Assembly: GCF_024139115.2 (NCBI RefSeq)
Contig: NC_085140.1
Coordinates: 436,131,260 to 436,195,259, forward strand
Length of the DNA: 64,000 nucleotides
Source: Armigeres subalbatus
Lineage: Eukaryota; Arthropoda; Insecta; Diptera; Culicidae
Direction: 5' to 3'
Shown: positions 20,955 through 32,285 of the stretch, one piece after another
Layout: every line of letters begins with the position of its first letter
How positions within the stretch are numbered: position 1 is the first letter of the stretch
Notes under the pieces: generated by a model
The model's input: only the letters and a program-made list of their open reading frames with translations
Databases searched by the model: none
Told to the model about the DNA's origin: nothing
Program-made: the position numbers and the translations under genes

Positions 20955-21142
20955 TACAAAAACTCTAAGCCTTGCGCGTGATTTTTTTTTCTCAGCTTCA
21001 AATTATTCACGCCGACTCACGCCGCCGCCGCCGCCGAACATTGCTTACGGCGTGACGCCGCCGACGCCGCCGCCGCCGGTGTAAAAATGGCCTTACGCCG
21101 CCGCCGTTCACAAATACTTCGGCGCACAGGTCTACTATGCAG

Positions 21143-21166
21143 GACAACGTCTGCCGGGTCGACTAG
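21143..21166 (+). mobile_element. Helitron 1, 3' end
   Basis: GACAACGTCTGCCGGGTCGA then CTAG (21163-21166) is the Helitron-type 3' terminus, continuing from the piece at 15310-15553. The following T starts Helitron 2. Confidence 0.8.
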
Positions 21167-21415
21167 TCTATATAATAAAAATGAAACGGTCTGTGTTCGT
21201 ATCCGCATAACTCTAAAACGGCTGGATGGATTCTCTTCATTCCTTCAGCAAATATGTTCGTTATCGTTTCCGACGGGTTTATATGATATTTTCTCATGTC
21301 AAAATCATTAGTAAAGTTGAGTAAATCTTGAAAAACTAAAATTAAGAATCGTATGGAAATTTTGCAACGCGCAATTTCGCCTACTATGCAGGACAACGTC
21401 TGCCGGGTCAACTAG
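21167..21415 (+). mobile_element. Helitron 2, intact non-autonomous copy (249 bp)
   Basis: It begins TCTATATAATAAAAATG and ends GTCTGCCGGGTCAA-CTAG, followed by T. It has 5'-TC, 3'-CTAG and no TSD, as expected for Helitrons. It shares TCTGTGTTCGTATCCGCATA, CGACGGGTTTATATGATATT and the 3' end with Helitron 1. It sits head-to-tail against Helitron 1 with no spacer. No Rep/helicase. Confidence 0.85.
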
Positions 21416-22124
21416 TTTGTGATAAAACTAGATCAAGATGAGAAGATCTCGAGACGAAAAATTTCAATAGAAGTATATAATTATTCAACTTAACTTCAAA
21501 GAATTGTCGGTCCTTTAAGAAACTCTCTTATTTGTTTTCCTTGTACTTCGAATGAATAAAAAAATATCACAAATTTCATCAAACAGACGTAATATCAATT
21601 TCTTCCGTATTACAAGTCTACTTAACTAATCACAGATGTGTGCCGTAACCAAATCAATATCCATATCATGCGTCCCACCTAGTGTGATTGGAAATGCTAA
21701 TACGAAATTACCGATTTTTACGACCCAATACACCGATGGTTCAATCGTCGTCACAGTCCAAATGATGATGAATAATCGACAATCCGTTTGAATGTAAACA
21801 TCGCACTTTATGCGATAGTCTTACAGAAGACAGAGAAAATACTGGCGTTGTGGGATGATGTCACTTTCAAAGGGGATGAAGATGGGCGCACAGCACAGCA
21901 ATCTATTTGAAGTTGGAAGACCTTATGCAATCAAATGGGTTCGTTTACAAATTACATAATGCCATTTTTTTATGATCTTTTTAAAGTGAAATAATTATTA
22001 CAATTGCATATAAATACAAACTAGTCCTCTATGTTTGTAATAGTCAAACAAGATTTATACTATGTACATTGATTAAATATCAATTTAACCTGTCCCCTTC
22101 CCTTATTTTTGTATGAAAGATTAA
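21416..22124. other. Stretch without recognised genes
   Basis: AT-rich. A half MITE end (GTTTACAAATTACATAATGCC) lies at about 21950. Otherwise I see nothing. Confidence 0.45.
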
Positions 22125-22288
22125 AATTATTCCGATATTCCCCGTTAGGCATAAGGACGTCAGGCATAACGAACGTTAGGCATGAAGTACGTTAGGTATA
22201 ATTGACGTTTGGCATAAAATAACCCATAGAACAGTCCATGACATAAAGAAGGCAGAAATATGCCTAACGTCGAGGACTCGAATTATTC
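22125..22288. mobile_element. Mini foldback-like element C with GTTAGGCATA words
   Basis: AATTATTC is duplicated at 22125-22132 and 22281-22288; with the preceding base it is a 9-bp repeat with one mismatch. The 148 bp between begin CGATATTCCCCGTTAGGCAT and end with the inverse of CGAGTCCTCGACGTTAGGCAT. The left arm has four or five copies of (A)CGTTAGGCATAA (about 16-18 bp spacing). The right arm has one inverted copy. The architecture mirrors foldbacks A and B with a third word. A scrap with the same word (GTTAAGCATGAGTACGTTAG) is at about 62020. Confidence 0.6.
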
Positions 22289-24769
22289 ATATGAATTATA
22301 ACGGTCTGCCTGATAACCTCTCTTCATATATTGCATTTCGTAATTTTTGAACAGGCCTTTATATGAGCAATATATTTCAGCAGCGCGTGACACGTGATAG
22401 AATTGAGTCACCATGCTCATGACATGATGTATTTGGCACCAAAGACGTAAACGATGAACTGTGTTGTAGGGACGAAAGGTACATTGATAGGTCGTGATAA
22501 AGTCAATACTGTAACCGATAATAACCAATGTGCTTATCTATTTATTTTTGTTATTCCGTAAAGGAAATGAAAATCATCATATTTACAGAACAATTTGATA
22601 GATTTCGATTTCATATACATTAAATATAGTGTAGCATTGTAGTGTAGCAATAGTGTAGCATTGTAACACCTTCATAAAATTTCATAAGTACTTATTTTTT
22701 CGAAATTTTAAACCAGTAAAAATAGTTGGGAATTAGTTTATGAGAAATAAATCATATGATTTTTTTTTTCGAATATCATTTCACCTGTCAAACATTTGAA
22801 GAGTGCATTTTTTATTGAACCGCTTATTCCACTATTCCTTGGCAAAAACTTCTTCAATATATAGAAACTTGTTCAAAAATATTATACACATCCAGATCAT
22901 AACACATCTCTGAATGTGGATTAATCCAGTTTTTCGATATCTATAACTGCAGAATGGAATTCCCCTGTTTATTTGCCCTGTAAATCGATAAATTCCGCAA
23001 AACCGTTCCCATTCTCAGGTTCTCGATCTGTTTACACTCAGATACCGAAGAGGTGCACTTAGCTGGCAGGGAGAGTTGCACCTGTTTGTTAGCATTACCG
23101 CTGACACATGCTTTTACCCTGGTTGTCATCATCCACCTTAAGTACCCACTCAACCAAGTGACCAACCGACCTATCGACTGCGCAAGCTGTGATTTGCCCA
23201 TCTCTTGCTTTCTTCTGATGGTTCTACCTCTCGGAAACGGGTTATTAGTCGAGAATTGATGAAGCCTTCGTCCCGTGTGCTGATGGCTGTGGGTACCGTT
23301 TTACACGGTTGATTTCGCAATTCTCCGGCTAGAAAAATCGTGACTTGCGCGCGTCGCGGTCCTAACGATGATGGACAAATGAGAGCTGATGACGACTGCG
23401 GGTTCTGACTTGCCGGATGATAAGACCATGATGATGTAGAATTCGAGCTTGACGTGACAGCGACATTGTACAATGCAACCGCAGCCAGGCAGCGGAGGAT
23501 GATCCCCGTGGAGAATCCGATAATTGGATCTTAATTGCATCATCATCCTACTTCAGGTTCGGGTTCGGGTTCAGACAGGGGTGGCGTGACAGCCATGGTG
23601 ATGCGCATTCTAGCGATTCTAACGACGATAACGACCATCTGAAGAGGATAATGACAACGATGATGATTAAGTACCTCAATGCAAAGTGCTACTGAAGAAT
23701 GTGAGGCTGATGCTGTACAGGAGGACTACCTATCCGATGGCGCGAAGAAGAATTCTGCTACGTCATCGTGCAATCAAGAATTTGCCACCGAGAGGGATTG
23801 CTAAATAATTGATCTGATTTCGCGTTGATTGGGAGGCAACGTATTATTGAGCGGAACGAATTGGGTCATTCGGTCGTGATGGATCAAATTGATTTTGAAT
23901 TTCAGGGTAACGATGATTGCTGTATTTCTGGTAACTAACAGTGTCATGATATCTGAAATTACTCAAGTTGCCGGAATCGAATTTCTGGCGTCAGGTATGA
24001 AAAACTGAAATTCGTCTTACTTTTTTATATTTATTGCTTATAAAGTCTTTCTTACTGCTGATGTAATGAACTTATACGAAATCATTTACATTGCATAATA
24101 ATCAATAATCTGAAACCATTCATAATCTCAACCGGTATGATTTACGGAAATTCTTTTAAAATGCCATCCAACGCTGCAGATGATATTCCATATCCCAAAA
24201 TTTGTAGAAATATTCAAAAACTCTGTCCAGCCGTATATTTCTATTTGAACCTAATTAAAGCAGCTTAAATTTGAACTAAATGGATACTCATCCTATTTTC
24301 ATCGTAGAATGTTTGGAAAGCTTAAATTTGCATAACCAATAACAACGCTGGCATCGTCTTTACATATAATAGAGGTAGGGCTCATCACTTCTTGCATGCC
24401 AGAATATTGATCTGGATTCATTTGAGTAGATATAGAATCAGCATGCTATGTTTCAATTTCAAAATAAAGAGACCGGTACCAGGGGGGAGGGGAAGGAACC
24501 TCCTTTCTTTGTTAAATATGTTGGCAGCGCATATGGACAGCAAATATTTACAAAATGGGCAAATTGATATTAATGTTGATGCCTTCTGTTCTGCATTATA
24601 TTATCTTGCATCCACAGGAACCGCAAGATACTTCTTCTGTTTTGTTGGTTCTATTGTTTGTATTTTTCATCTAATTCTTCTTCTTTATACTCTTCGGTAA
24701 ATTTCAGAACTGGCATAAAATTTGGTTTATTACTGATTTTCGGTAATTCTGCCCAAGTCTCAAAATCAA
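22289..24769. other. 2.5 kb without recognised genes
   Basis: 22540-22900 is AT-rich, with a small array of GTGTAGCATTGTA at 22628-22666. 22960-23780 is less AT-rich, apparently single-copy, with many GATGA/ACGATGATG triplet-like phrases. 24510-24570 carries a diverged copy of the TGTTAAATAT-TTGGC motif seen at 15706-17012. No frame is convincing. Confidence 0.45.
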
Positions 24770-25517
24770 ATGCCTAGCTCTTCTGCTTGACGTTCTTACA
24801 CTCCGAGCAAACCGCTGAATTAGCCTGCCCGAATCGATGTAAATACTTCCAGAAGCAAGTGTGGCCCGGCATGAACTGCGTTAGGTGACAGTTTAGCTCG
24901 TCATGATTTCTGTACTTCTACGTTGACAGGTGCTGCCACCTCGCCGTTGTACGTTTCTTCATCTTCACGTTTCTGAAGCCTCTTCGGTGACCGCACTTGA
25001 TATATTCCACCAAGATAATGCAGATTGGAACCTTCCGCCCGGCGATAACGCACACTGCCTCTGACAATATCGTTCTGTTCGCTGGAACGCATTTTGTAAC
25101 CTTCTAATGTTTCTTTTGGCGCAGTACCCAGCAGCAGGAATTCCTCACCACTGCACTAGCAGAAGTCTAGTTTATGATTTTTGGTTCGCCGACGTGTCAC
25201 GCCCATTGTTGTTTGTGAATTTTTCTTCCGCAAGATCTATAATTTTAACTTTCCTGAGCAGCGGCAACAACAGGACCCCATTATACATTTCGTTCTACAT
25301 AGATGGGCGTAGTATAGAGCCCTGAGGAACGCCTGTTGTAACATGCATCGACTAATGCCCAATGTCCATCATTCGTCTCGGTACTACTATCCGGTCGAAG
25401 AACCTCAACAAGAAATACCTTATTGAAGGGTTTGGTGATGTTGAGCAGCTGCGTACGAAGACGCCATCAATCTCGGCAATCACGAAACCCTCATATAAGC
25501 ACTTAAACAGTCTTGAA
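24770..25517 (-). pseudogene. R1-like LINE, RT and C-terminal region
   Basis: The minus strand reads EGFVIAEIDGVFVRSCSTSP, then TTGVPQGSIL (RT block with G-PQG-S), MYNGVLLLPLLRKVKIIDLA, a shifted stretch, and near 24780-24900 a C-terminal block LTQFMPGHTCFWKYLHRFGQ followed by VCSECK. The L-QFL-GHGCF-YLHRFG...CP-C block is characteristic of R1-group LINE C-termini. Stops and frameshifts are frequent and YADD is not readable. The LINE is cut at 25517 by a TA-flanked element and its upstream part continues at 28136. Confidence 0.7.
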
Positions 25518-25847
25518 TACCCGAGCAAAAATGAATAACTTATTGATAACAAATTCTATTATCCGGTTATCGGACATTGTGATAACTGAATTTGTTATCA
25601 TTTTGGCTGAATTAACAGCCAACATAACAAAAATGATACCAGAATTTTGCTCCTGAAATAACAAAATGAAAACAATTTAAGTTATCACTGATACCAAGTT
25701 GATAACACATTTTGTTATACATATTATTGACTCAAATAACTAATTTAGTTATCAATTAGTTATCACTCATCACTGTTTTATCGACCAAAATAGTTAAATC
25801 TTCTTTGCCGACTTCGTTACGCATTGAAAAAAATGTTGGCATTCACT

Positions 25848-25960
25848 GGGGTTCGAACTCGAATCACGTGATTGTACGGCGACGTCTCTGGGCACTCACC
25901 CAATTACGCTTTCTTGTGGAGCAAAAGAGAAGAGCACTACGCTACCTACAATCTTGTATT
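25848..25960 (-). repeat. tRNA-like SINE scrap
   Basis: The minus strand contains GTAGGTAGCGTAGTGCTCTT (A-box-like) and CGAGTTCGAACCCC (B-box-like), about 80 bp apart. This resembles a tRNA-derived SINE head with an insertion. No tail or TSD is identified. Confidence 0.35.
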
Positions 25961-27189
25961 TACTGAAGACTATTTATAATCAAATCATGATGCCATGACC
26001 ATAACAGTTGGCTGGACATAGTGCAAAGCAGAATAGCTTATTAATAACAAACTTTATTATAAAATTATATTGATAACTAGAATTGTTATCATTTTGGTTG
26101 AATTACCATTTAACATAACAAAAATGAAAACCGAATTTAATTCAAAATAGCAAGTCGACAATCAATTAGGATAAATACAGTTCATCGTCCTTTTATTGAA
26201 TACTTTTTTTCAGTTGTGACCAATTATATAAATATATAAATACTAGGCAATCGTTGACGATCTTCCTCAGGTTATTTTTTTCACTTATTGTCAATCATTA
26301 GGTTACTAGCAGTGCAACACTGTAAATCGATTTCAGTGCTAGGATTTATTCAAACAAAACCAAAATCTTGTATGTCGCAGTGAGTTACATGCTTTCTCAA
26401 GGGGCAAGTAACTCTAAACTTTGCGATAATATTAATCATTGTCAAGCAATAGTATTCGTGGTATTTCTAGTATCCATGATATTCCTCAAACAAAGATACG
26501 GTTGCTAGTTTGGTTGTTATGGCATTAGTCTGTTAGTTTTTGAAACACAGTGCTCCCCCGTTTTGAGAACATCTGATTTGTACTTTTTACAGATTCTAGA
26601 AAACTTTTAAACCGTATAACATATTTCTAATGCCAACAAACCAAAACGGGGGCCGAAAACTATTAATAATAGAAAAACTGAACAATCATTTTTTAAGAAT
26701 TTAAATAAGACAGAAATCATGTGTTGCCTAAAATGGGGTGGACTGTATTGACTGTATTTCATGCTTTCCCAATCATTTAATCATAGATACGACGTAGTTT
26801 TTCGCCAATATTTTTAAGTTTTTATGCATACTGTCGAAAGTTTGTGTTTTCATATGCATGTTAAAACTCTGCTGATCCCAAAAAGAATTAATCCATGAAA
26901 AATGTTGTTATTTGTAGACAACAGAAATCTCAAATCATTCTTATTTATATGCAGTGAAGGATCAGGAGTCGATGTTCTATGACTCAATATCTAATCATAA
27001 AAGCAAATTTTTCAACACTAAAAAATGTTTTATGGGTTACTATGATGACAGTACACCTTCTTAATAATCTTCCATTCTACATCTCGATATTTCCATGAGT
27101 CGACCGACCCTCAACTATCGTGGAGGTTTAACTGCATATAACGATTTTGCTCGGATTCGTATTTTACGTTCAAACCTAAGTTCAAAACT

Positions 27190-27445
27190 GTCAATAGTTG
27201 AGCATATTGTAGCGCTGCACTTAGATCGACGTCAGTGCGATCATGATTGTTTTCTCCAAATCACACCAGATCGTTGCAATTTCTTGATTATCCGACAGTT
27301 AAATTCTTCGCTTCCCCATATATTTGAACACTGCGGATTTCAAGATGAATTATATTGCCGTTAGTGAAATTTATTGCCTCAAACAAATGCAAACTCATTT
27401 TATATATGGACGTTGTCCTGCAAAGTAGGCGGTTAGTCAAGAGTA
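27190..27445 (-). mobile_element. Helitron-like junction fragment
   Basis: The minus strand reads CTACTTTGCAGGACAACGTC, matching the 3' region of Helitrons 1 and 2 but lacking the last bases, then directly ATATATAAAATGAGTTTGCA, matching the 5' end of the Helitron at 48118-48603. It is a decayed head-to-tail junction of two Helitron families. Confidence 0.5.
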
Positions 27446-28135
27446 TTCACCATTCCTGAATGAGCACATGCCCTTGGATCATATGTTTCGGGAGTTACAA
27501 GTCCACGTTAAGTTTTAATTCAACTCCTACATCGTATGGTTCTCAGATACATATATACTTCATTATTCAACGACACCTGAAATGAAAGTAAAGTCAATAA
27601 GCATAGTTTAAAACAAATAAGAAAACTTGAACTCTTGCGCAAATTCCAGAAAATAGACGAATCTATAGATATCGTTGGTAACAGGGAAAATCATCGTCTG
27701 CTTAGACGAACATTTCAGCTCAGTGTTAAGAAACAGTTCTTGTCACACTTTTTTAGCGTCCGCCATTATGGTGAGAACGGAAAGCTGGATAAACCTTAAT
27801 CCTAATCTGTATGGTAAAACTGATTAAAGAAAGATTCGCAGTTTAATATGGTAGCCTCGTGTTAAACAAGTTGGGATGACCATTCACCATAAAATATATC
27901 CATAGGGAAGTTGCTCCCACAAGTTAGTTTGTTTGAAAGAATAGAATGTTTAGTACGATATTTGAACGACGCGAGAATTTAAAGAAAATGGCAAATTTTT
28001 ATTGATAATAAAATTTGTTATTATTCAGTTATCAGTTAATCACATGATTGATAACTGAATATCAAAATGATAATAAGGATAACTTAGCATGTTATCATTT
28101 TGATATCATTTCAGTTATCTGCCTTTGCTCGGGTA

Positions 28136-28620
28136 GGGAATCTACCCATAACTTATATCGCAGCCATTCCCGTTCTATATTCCAATTGCTCAATATGGTT
28201 CCAATTCCAATCCCAATATGGTTCTGCAGGGGGAACTTGATATGGATGTCACATCGTCTCTGTTGTTGACTGCCACAACGCTGTGCGGTTTGATATTGAT
28301 TCAAATTTATCTGGATTATGTTCACTATTGATGGCCTGCGATTGCCTTTTCGGAAGCAGGAACCACCCGTCTGGTGGTCACTTCCGTCCTCATCAGTGTA
28401 AAGCGTTCACTTCGGTCTCTGCATGCAGTCTCTCGCTCACGCAAAATGGCCTGCTTCCCCACATGTTGGACCTTTGCCCATAGCCCAAACACTTGAAACA
28501 TCAAACTATGAACTACAGGGTCCTTCTTTAACTTGAAGACCGTTTCTCCGGTCTGTGCACGCCTGGTTCTTACCACTATCTTGTCCAAGTCCCGCAGATT
28601 TATCTAACCTTTTTAAAAAG
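28136..28620 (-). pseudogene. R1-like LINE gag fragment
   Basis: Minus-strand reading gives DKIVVRTRRAQTGETVFKLK and KDPVVHSLMFQVFGLWAKVQ. The TR-TGE-LF-L-KD block is a conserved gag (ORF1) motif of R1/I-group LINEs before the zinc knuckles. Degenerate knuckle-like sequence follows toward 28136. It is the upstream part of the LINE at 24770-25517. Confidence 0.5.
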
Positions 28621-30140
28621 CGCTGCATACGTCATCGCATCGTTAGCCTTGACGAGTACAGTTTACTCTTCGGCGTCTTCTGACGAGACGAATGTCTAAA
28701 TACACCCAGCCATTTTTTCCGTACTGTTATTCCCAAAGAACGGATAAAGCAGAAATGTATTGAATGGAAACTAGTGGAAATTGATAGAAATAATTAAATC
28801 TATCTCTCTAAAGTGCTTTTTTATGATTTTTTATTTGTGAATTTAATGCACGAGAAAGGTTCCGCTGAATGGAATAGTATGGATTTTATTCTGTAGAATC
28901 TATGCAATTTGTGGTAATGGCAGATAATTTTATCTAAATAAATTGAACTGAATTTTAATAATTGAACGTTTGAAGATTTCACAACTTATTTACCATTACG
29001 GAAGTCTATTAAAATAAACCTAAACTTCAAGTATATTTGAGGCAAAGAGGCGAAAAGTAAATATAGTCGAACTCTTAGAGTCTTTTCTGAAACTTTCAGC
29101 ATAATTCAGGTGTGACAGACTGATCGCAGCATCAAGCTTTATTTCGCGTCAGAAGATCCTGTGTGGAACATATTGACACGATCCCGATCATCCTGTAGTC
29201 CAAGAGTACCTCTATTTGGTGGAAAAACATTGAATGATAAAATTTTGTGAGTTTCCCTGGAGCACCGGAGTTCTGGATAAAATAATCAGCCTCTTCGAAG
29301 TGCAATAATCTCTATATGATGACCCCACTTGGGAAGTGAGTGTGGATACTAGTGTGAAGCAAGAATTTGTTCTATCTAGAGGTATCCGCCAATAGTTTTT
29401 GGCCTCGTGCCAATTTGGCTCAGACATTACTTACAAGACTACCGAAGCAAACAAACCTCGAGCATATACTTGAAGAATCACGTGAGATGCCATTAGCACG
29501 GTTTAGCAAACTGGAAAAACAATTGAGTAATGATTTCATGTAAGAATTTTTCGATCTTTACCACGTAAGGAAGGTAAAGTGGTCTTTGATGGCTAGGCTA
29601 GCACGAATACTGGTTACTCGTTAAGCCATGACTCTTCTGCGGTTCCAGAAGCATGTGATGCGGAGAACATGTACATACTAGTTTGAGTATATGCGGAGGT
29701 TATTCTTTTCTATACTTATTATCTAATTATCAACAGTAACGTACGCATTAACGCCTTTGTCATTTCATGCAATCCGGTCGCTGCATCTAAATGCTATTGA
29801 CGAAGGTTTTCAGTACAATATACCTGCCAATTCTATAGTGTAGGACTTTTGTATGAACGATTATATCGGCGTACTTTCCAGCGTGAACAAGGCCATCGCG
29901 CTGCAAATTGTATCGGGTTGATAAAAAAAAAGATGTTTTGCATTATGCAAATGGTATTCCAATCGTCCTGAATTTTTGGCCAATAGTGCGACCGGCCTGA
30001 AGAGACTGTCTCCGTTTCTTGATTATTATGGAATCATCTGAGTAGGAGGTCGGCTACGTTTATCTAACGCAGGATACTCTGTCAACCATCCATCTGTTTT
30101 GCCGATTTGACATTCATTTACACATGTGGTTGAACAGTTC
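28621..30140. other. 1.5 kb without recognised genes
   Basis: Mostly AT-rich with no frame over about 70 codons of interest and no clear inverted ends. It may contain old repeats. Confidence 0.4.
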
Positions 30141-31610
30141 TTTCATTACAGTTTTCAGACGGCAGCCCCATCACGGGGCTAGGTATCGTATCCCTGGTAG
30201 GACGGCATACCGAAAACCAAACAATCAACCCTAAAAAATATAATTGATAATACAGGATTGAACAATCGGTAAAGCACACGACAATGATTAACGAAAACTG
30301 ATTGGAAACTCGGCACTTGGAACTTTAGTACCCTGTTGGAACCTGCACGAGTTGTCCTCCTTGCTCAAGAGCTACAAAAGGTGAAGGTGGGCGATACATT
30401 GCAGCACTTCAGGAGGTCCGATGGCGAGGAACAGAAGAACGGGAATTTTGCGCAGCTGACCCAATTGGGTGTACCTCATTTAAGTACAGTGCAGTGACGG
30501 CGAGAAGGTGGAGAATGGAATTGGTTTCGCAGTGCGTTGTAAGCAGCAGCGTCGAATCATTAAATTGAGGACGGTAAGTGATCGCATCTACGTGAAATAA
30601 GAGCAAGTTCTACAACTACAGCTTGATCAATGCATACGGACCAACCAACGATCAACCCGATGCGATGATGTGAAGGACGAGTTCTATGACCATCCAGACA
30701 TTACCTACGGGGAATGCTCAAGCTGGACGTGAAAATCATCATCGGCGACGCAAATGCATAGGTCGGTGAAATGAGAAAAAACAGGCCAAGAGTCGCATGG
30801 TCGTAGCGGCTACATGCCAAAATTGGAAAAGATATGAAGAACTAAGGGCAGCTGAGAAAAAATTCCACCGGCGTAAGAGACGGGGGTGTGACGAAAAAGT
30901 ACTCTCGGAGGCAGAAGGATGCTTTGCCAGAAACAACGCGCGGAAGTTCTGCAAAACGATGAACAATATGCTCAAGAAAAGCGCACCAGCACCAGTCATG
31001 ATCAATGACAGCTCCGAAAATCCGACCCCAACCGAGCAGGGGTGGCTGCTAAGTGGATGGAGTACTTTGAGTTATTGTCGGACAGAGAGGGAACAAACAG
31101 AATCAGAATTGTGGATGATGGACGAACAGTGGAGCCACCAATTCAAGATGAAGTGAAAAAGGCTGAGATAGCTAAAGAACTGTAAGGCCGCTGGGAAGCA
31201 TGAAGTTTTGGCCAAGCTTCTAAAATTTGGGAGTGATCAACAACGGATCATATGTTTACTCTGCGACAAATATTTGATTAATTCCGGGAATACAAGTTAC
31301 TGACTCATAATCTGTTTGTGGATTTTTGGGCAGCGTTCGACTCAGTGAAACGAAACGAACTGTGGCATATAATGCTGGAACCTGGCTTCCTGGCAAAGTT
31401 TATTAGGCTGATTCGCACGACGCTGGGTGGATCCAAATTGAACGTCAGAATATCTGGTGAGACATTTGATTCGTTCTTGACGGTATATGGATTAAAGCAG
31501 GCAGGGTCATGAGCTCTATTATCTGCTATTCAACGTAGTTTTGGAAGCTGCAATACGAAGATCTGGTGTGCGAAGAAATGGAACCGTAGACCCCGCACTT
31601 GCTGGCTGTG
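30141..31610 (+). pseudogene. Single-ORF non-LTR retrotransposon relic (RTE-like)
   Basis: The plus strand carries a leader (CGGCAGCCCCATCACGGGGC at about 30164), then endonuclease pieces: TLLEPARVVLLAQELQKVKV (30310-30390), INAYGPTNDQPDA (about 30628) and VKIIIGDANA (about 30735). An interrupted connector follows (30797-31156), then an RT block FWAAFDSVKRNELWHIMLEP, GFLAKFIRLIRTTLGGSKLN and YGLKQAGS at 31318-31512. The order endonuclease then RT, the short leader and the DF-AAFDS-KRN-LW signature suggest an RTE-like or related single-ORF LINE. GLKQ replaces the usual GLRQG. Catalytic YADD is lost. Confidence 0.7.
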
Positions 31611-31949
31611 TGTAATCGGGAAGATGTGCGCTAGGTCGGTGTACAGGGAGACTATTGGCTGCCCAAGAACGATGAGGTTACATTTGGTTTTGCTTCTGAC
31701 AACACGGAGTGTACCACCATTCTTGTCTCCATTTTTGGGTGATCCCACCGAGTTCGAAACCCTAACTTCCGCGCACATTCTAATAGGCTCTGCTTTTCAG
31801 GAAAGCTCTTCCTGAGCCAATATTAGAACAAATTTCATCAATTCACTTTGACCACTACCAACAAACGACAAGTGTTTTCAACTTACCGAACGAAATTGTT
31901 TAGTCGGAAGGGTCATACGAACGTCAGCTAAAAATGGAATTAAAACTAA

Positions 31950-32285
31950 ACAATGGTACCCCAGTATCAATCATCAGTTTCAAACGCGGATGCAGTTAAA
32001 CTACCAGACGACGACGTCCCCAAACAGCTTAAGTACCAAGGCGTACAAGACTTGCATCGGATTACAAAGAAGCTAACGGACGGTAAGTTGGTAAACACTC
32101 CCACAATAATCTTGACCCTCGCAGTGATCCTGGAGTACGCGACCCAACCCAACACTCTCGCAATAATCGTGACCCGATACGCAGTAACTATCCCGACCCC
32201 ATGAGGTGTTTCCGCTGTTGGGACTTCGGGCAAAACGGCAAGTGGTGCCCAGCACGGAACAAACCTGGAAAACTGCTCCGAGCAT
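31950..32285 (+). pseudogene. Jockey/LOA-type LINE gag fragment with zinc knuckle
   Basis: The frame from 31953 encodes LPDDDVPKQLKYQGVQDLHR, ITKKLTDGKLVNTPTIILTL, followed after a shift by NPMRCFRCWDFGQNGKWC at about 32195-32260. The VVNTPT-ILTF block, then (P)NPMRC--C--FGH---C, is the hallmark of gag proteins in Jockey/LOA-group LINEs. The histidine of the knuckle is glutamine here. Downstream DNA to about 32960 encodes only broken coiled-coil-like K/E-rich fragments. Confidence 0.65.

Larger units (their letters stand above)
15546..21142. mobile_element. hAT-like 5.6-kb composite insertion with 8-bp TSD CTATGCAG
   Basis: CTATGCAG is duplicated at 15546-15553 and 21135-21142. The insert (15554-21134) begins TAGACCTGTGCGCCG and ends with its exact reverse complement, a perfect 15-bp terminal inverted repeat. 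An 8-bp TSD is diagnostic for hAT-type transposition. Subterminal regions (15570-15690 and 21005-21115) are rich in GCCGCC/CGACGCC. No transposase is visible. The inside holds other repeats (a 565-bp tandem duplication, a tRNA-like unit, a SINE scrap, an inverted-end element, a LINE tail), so it is either a small GC-rich hAT MITE that was later filled, or a large composite. The target is Helitron 1, which confirms the empty site. Confidence 0.87.
25518..28135. mobile_element. 2.6-kb TA-flanked element with CCCGAGCAAA ends
   Basis: TA (25518-25519), CCCGAGCAAA; TTTGCTCGGG, TA (28134-28135). The ends match the MITE at 3221-3708. Subterminal AT-rich words GATAACAAA/TTTGTTATC recur from both ends (25540-25790, 26030-26160, 27990-28120), with an internal repeat of the left end at about 26030. 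No transposase frame was found. Inside are a tRNA-like scrap (25848-25925) and Helitron-type junction sequence (27190-27440). It interrupts a minus-strand LINE. Confidence 0.75.
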
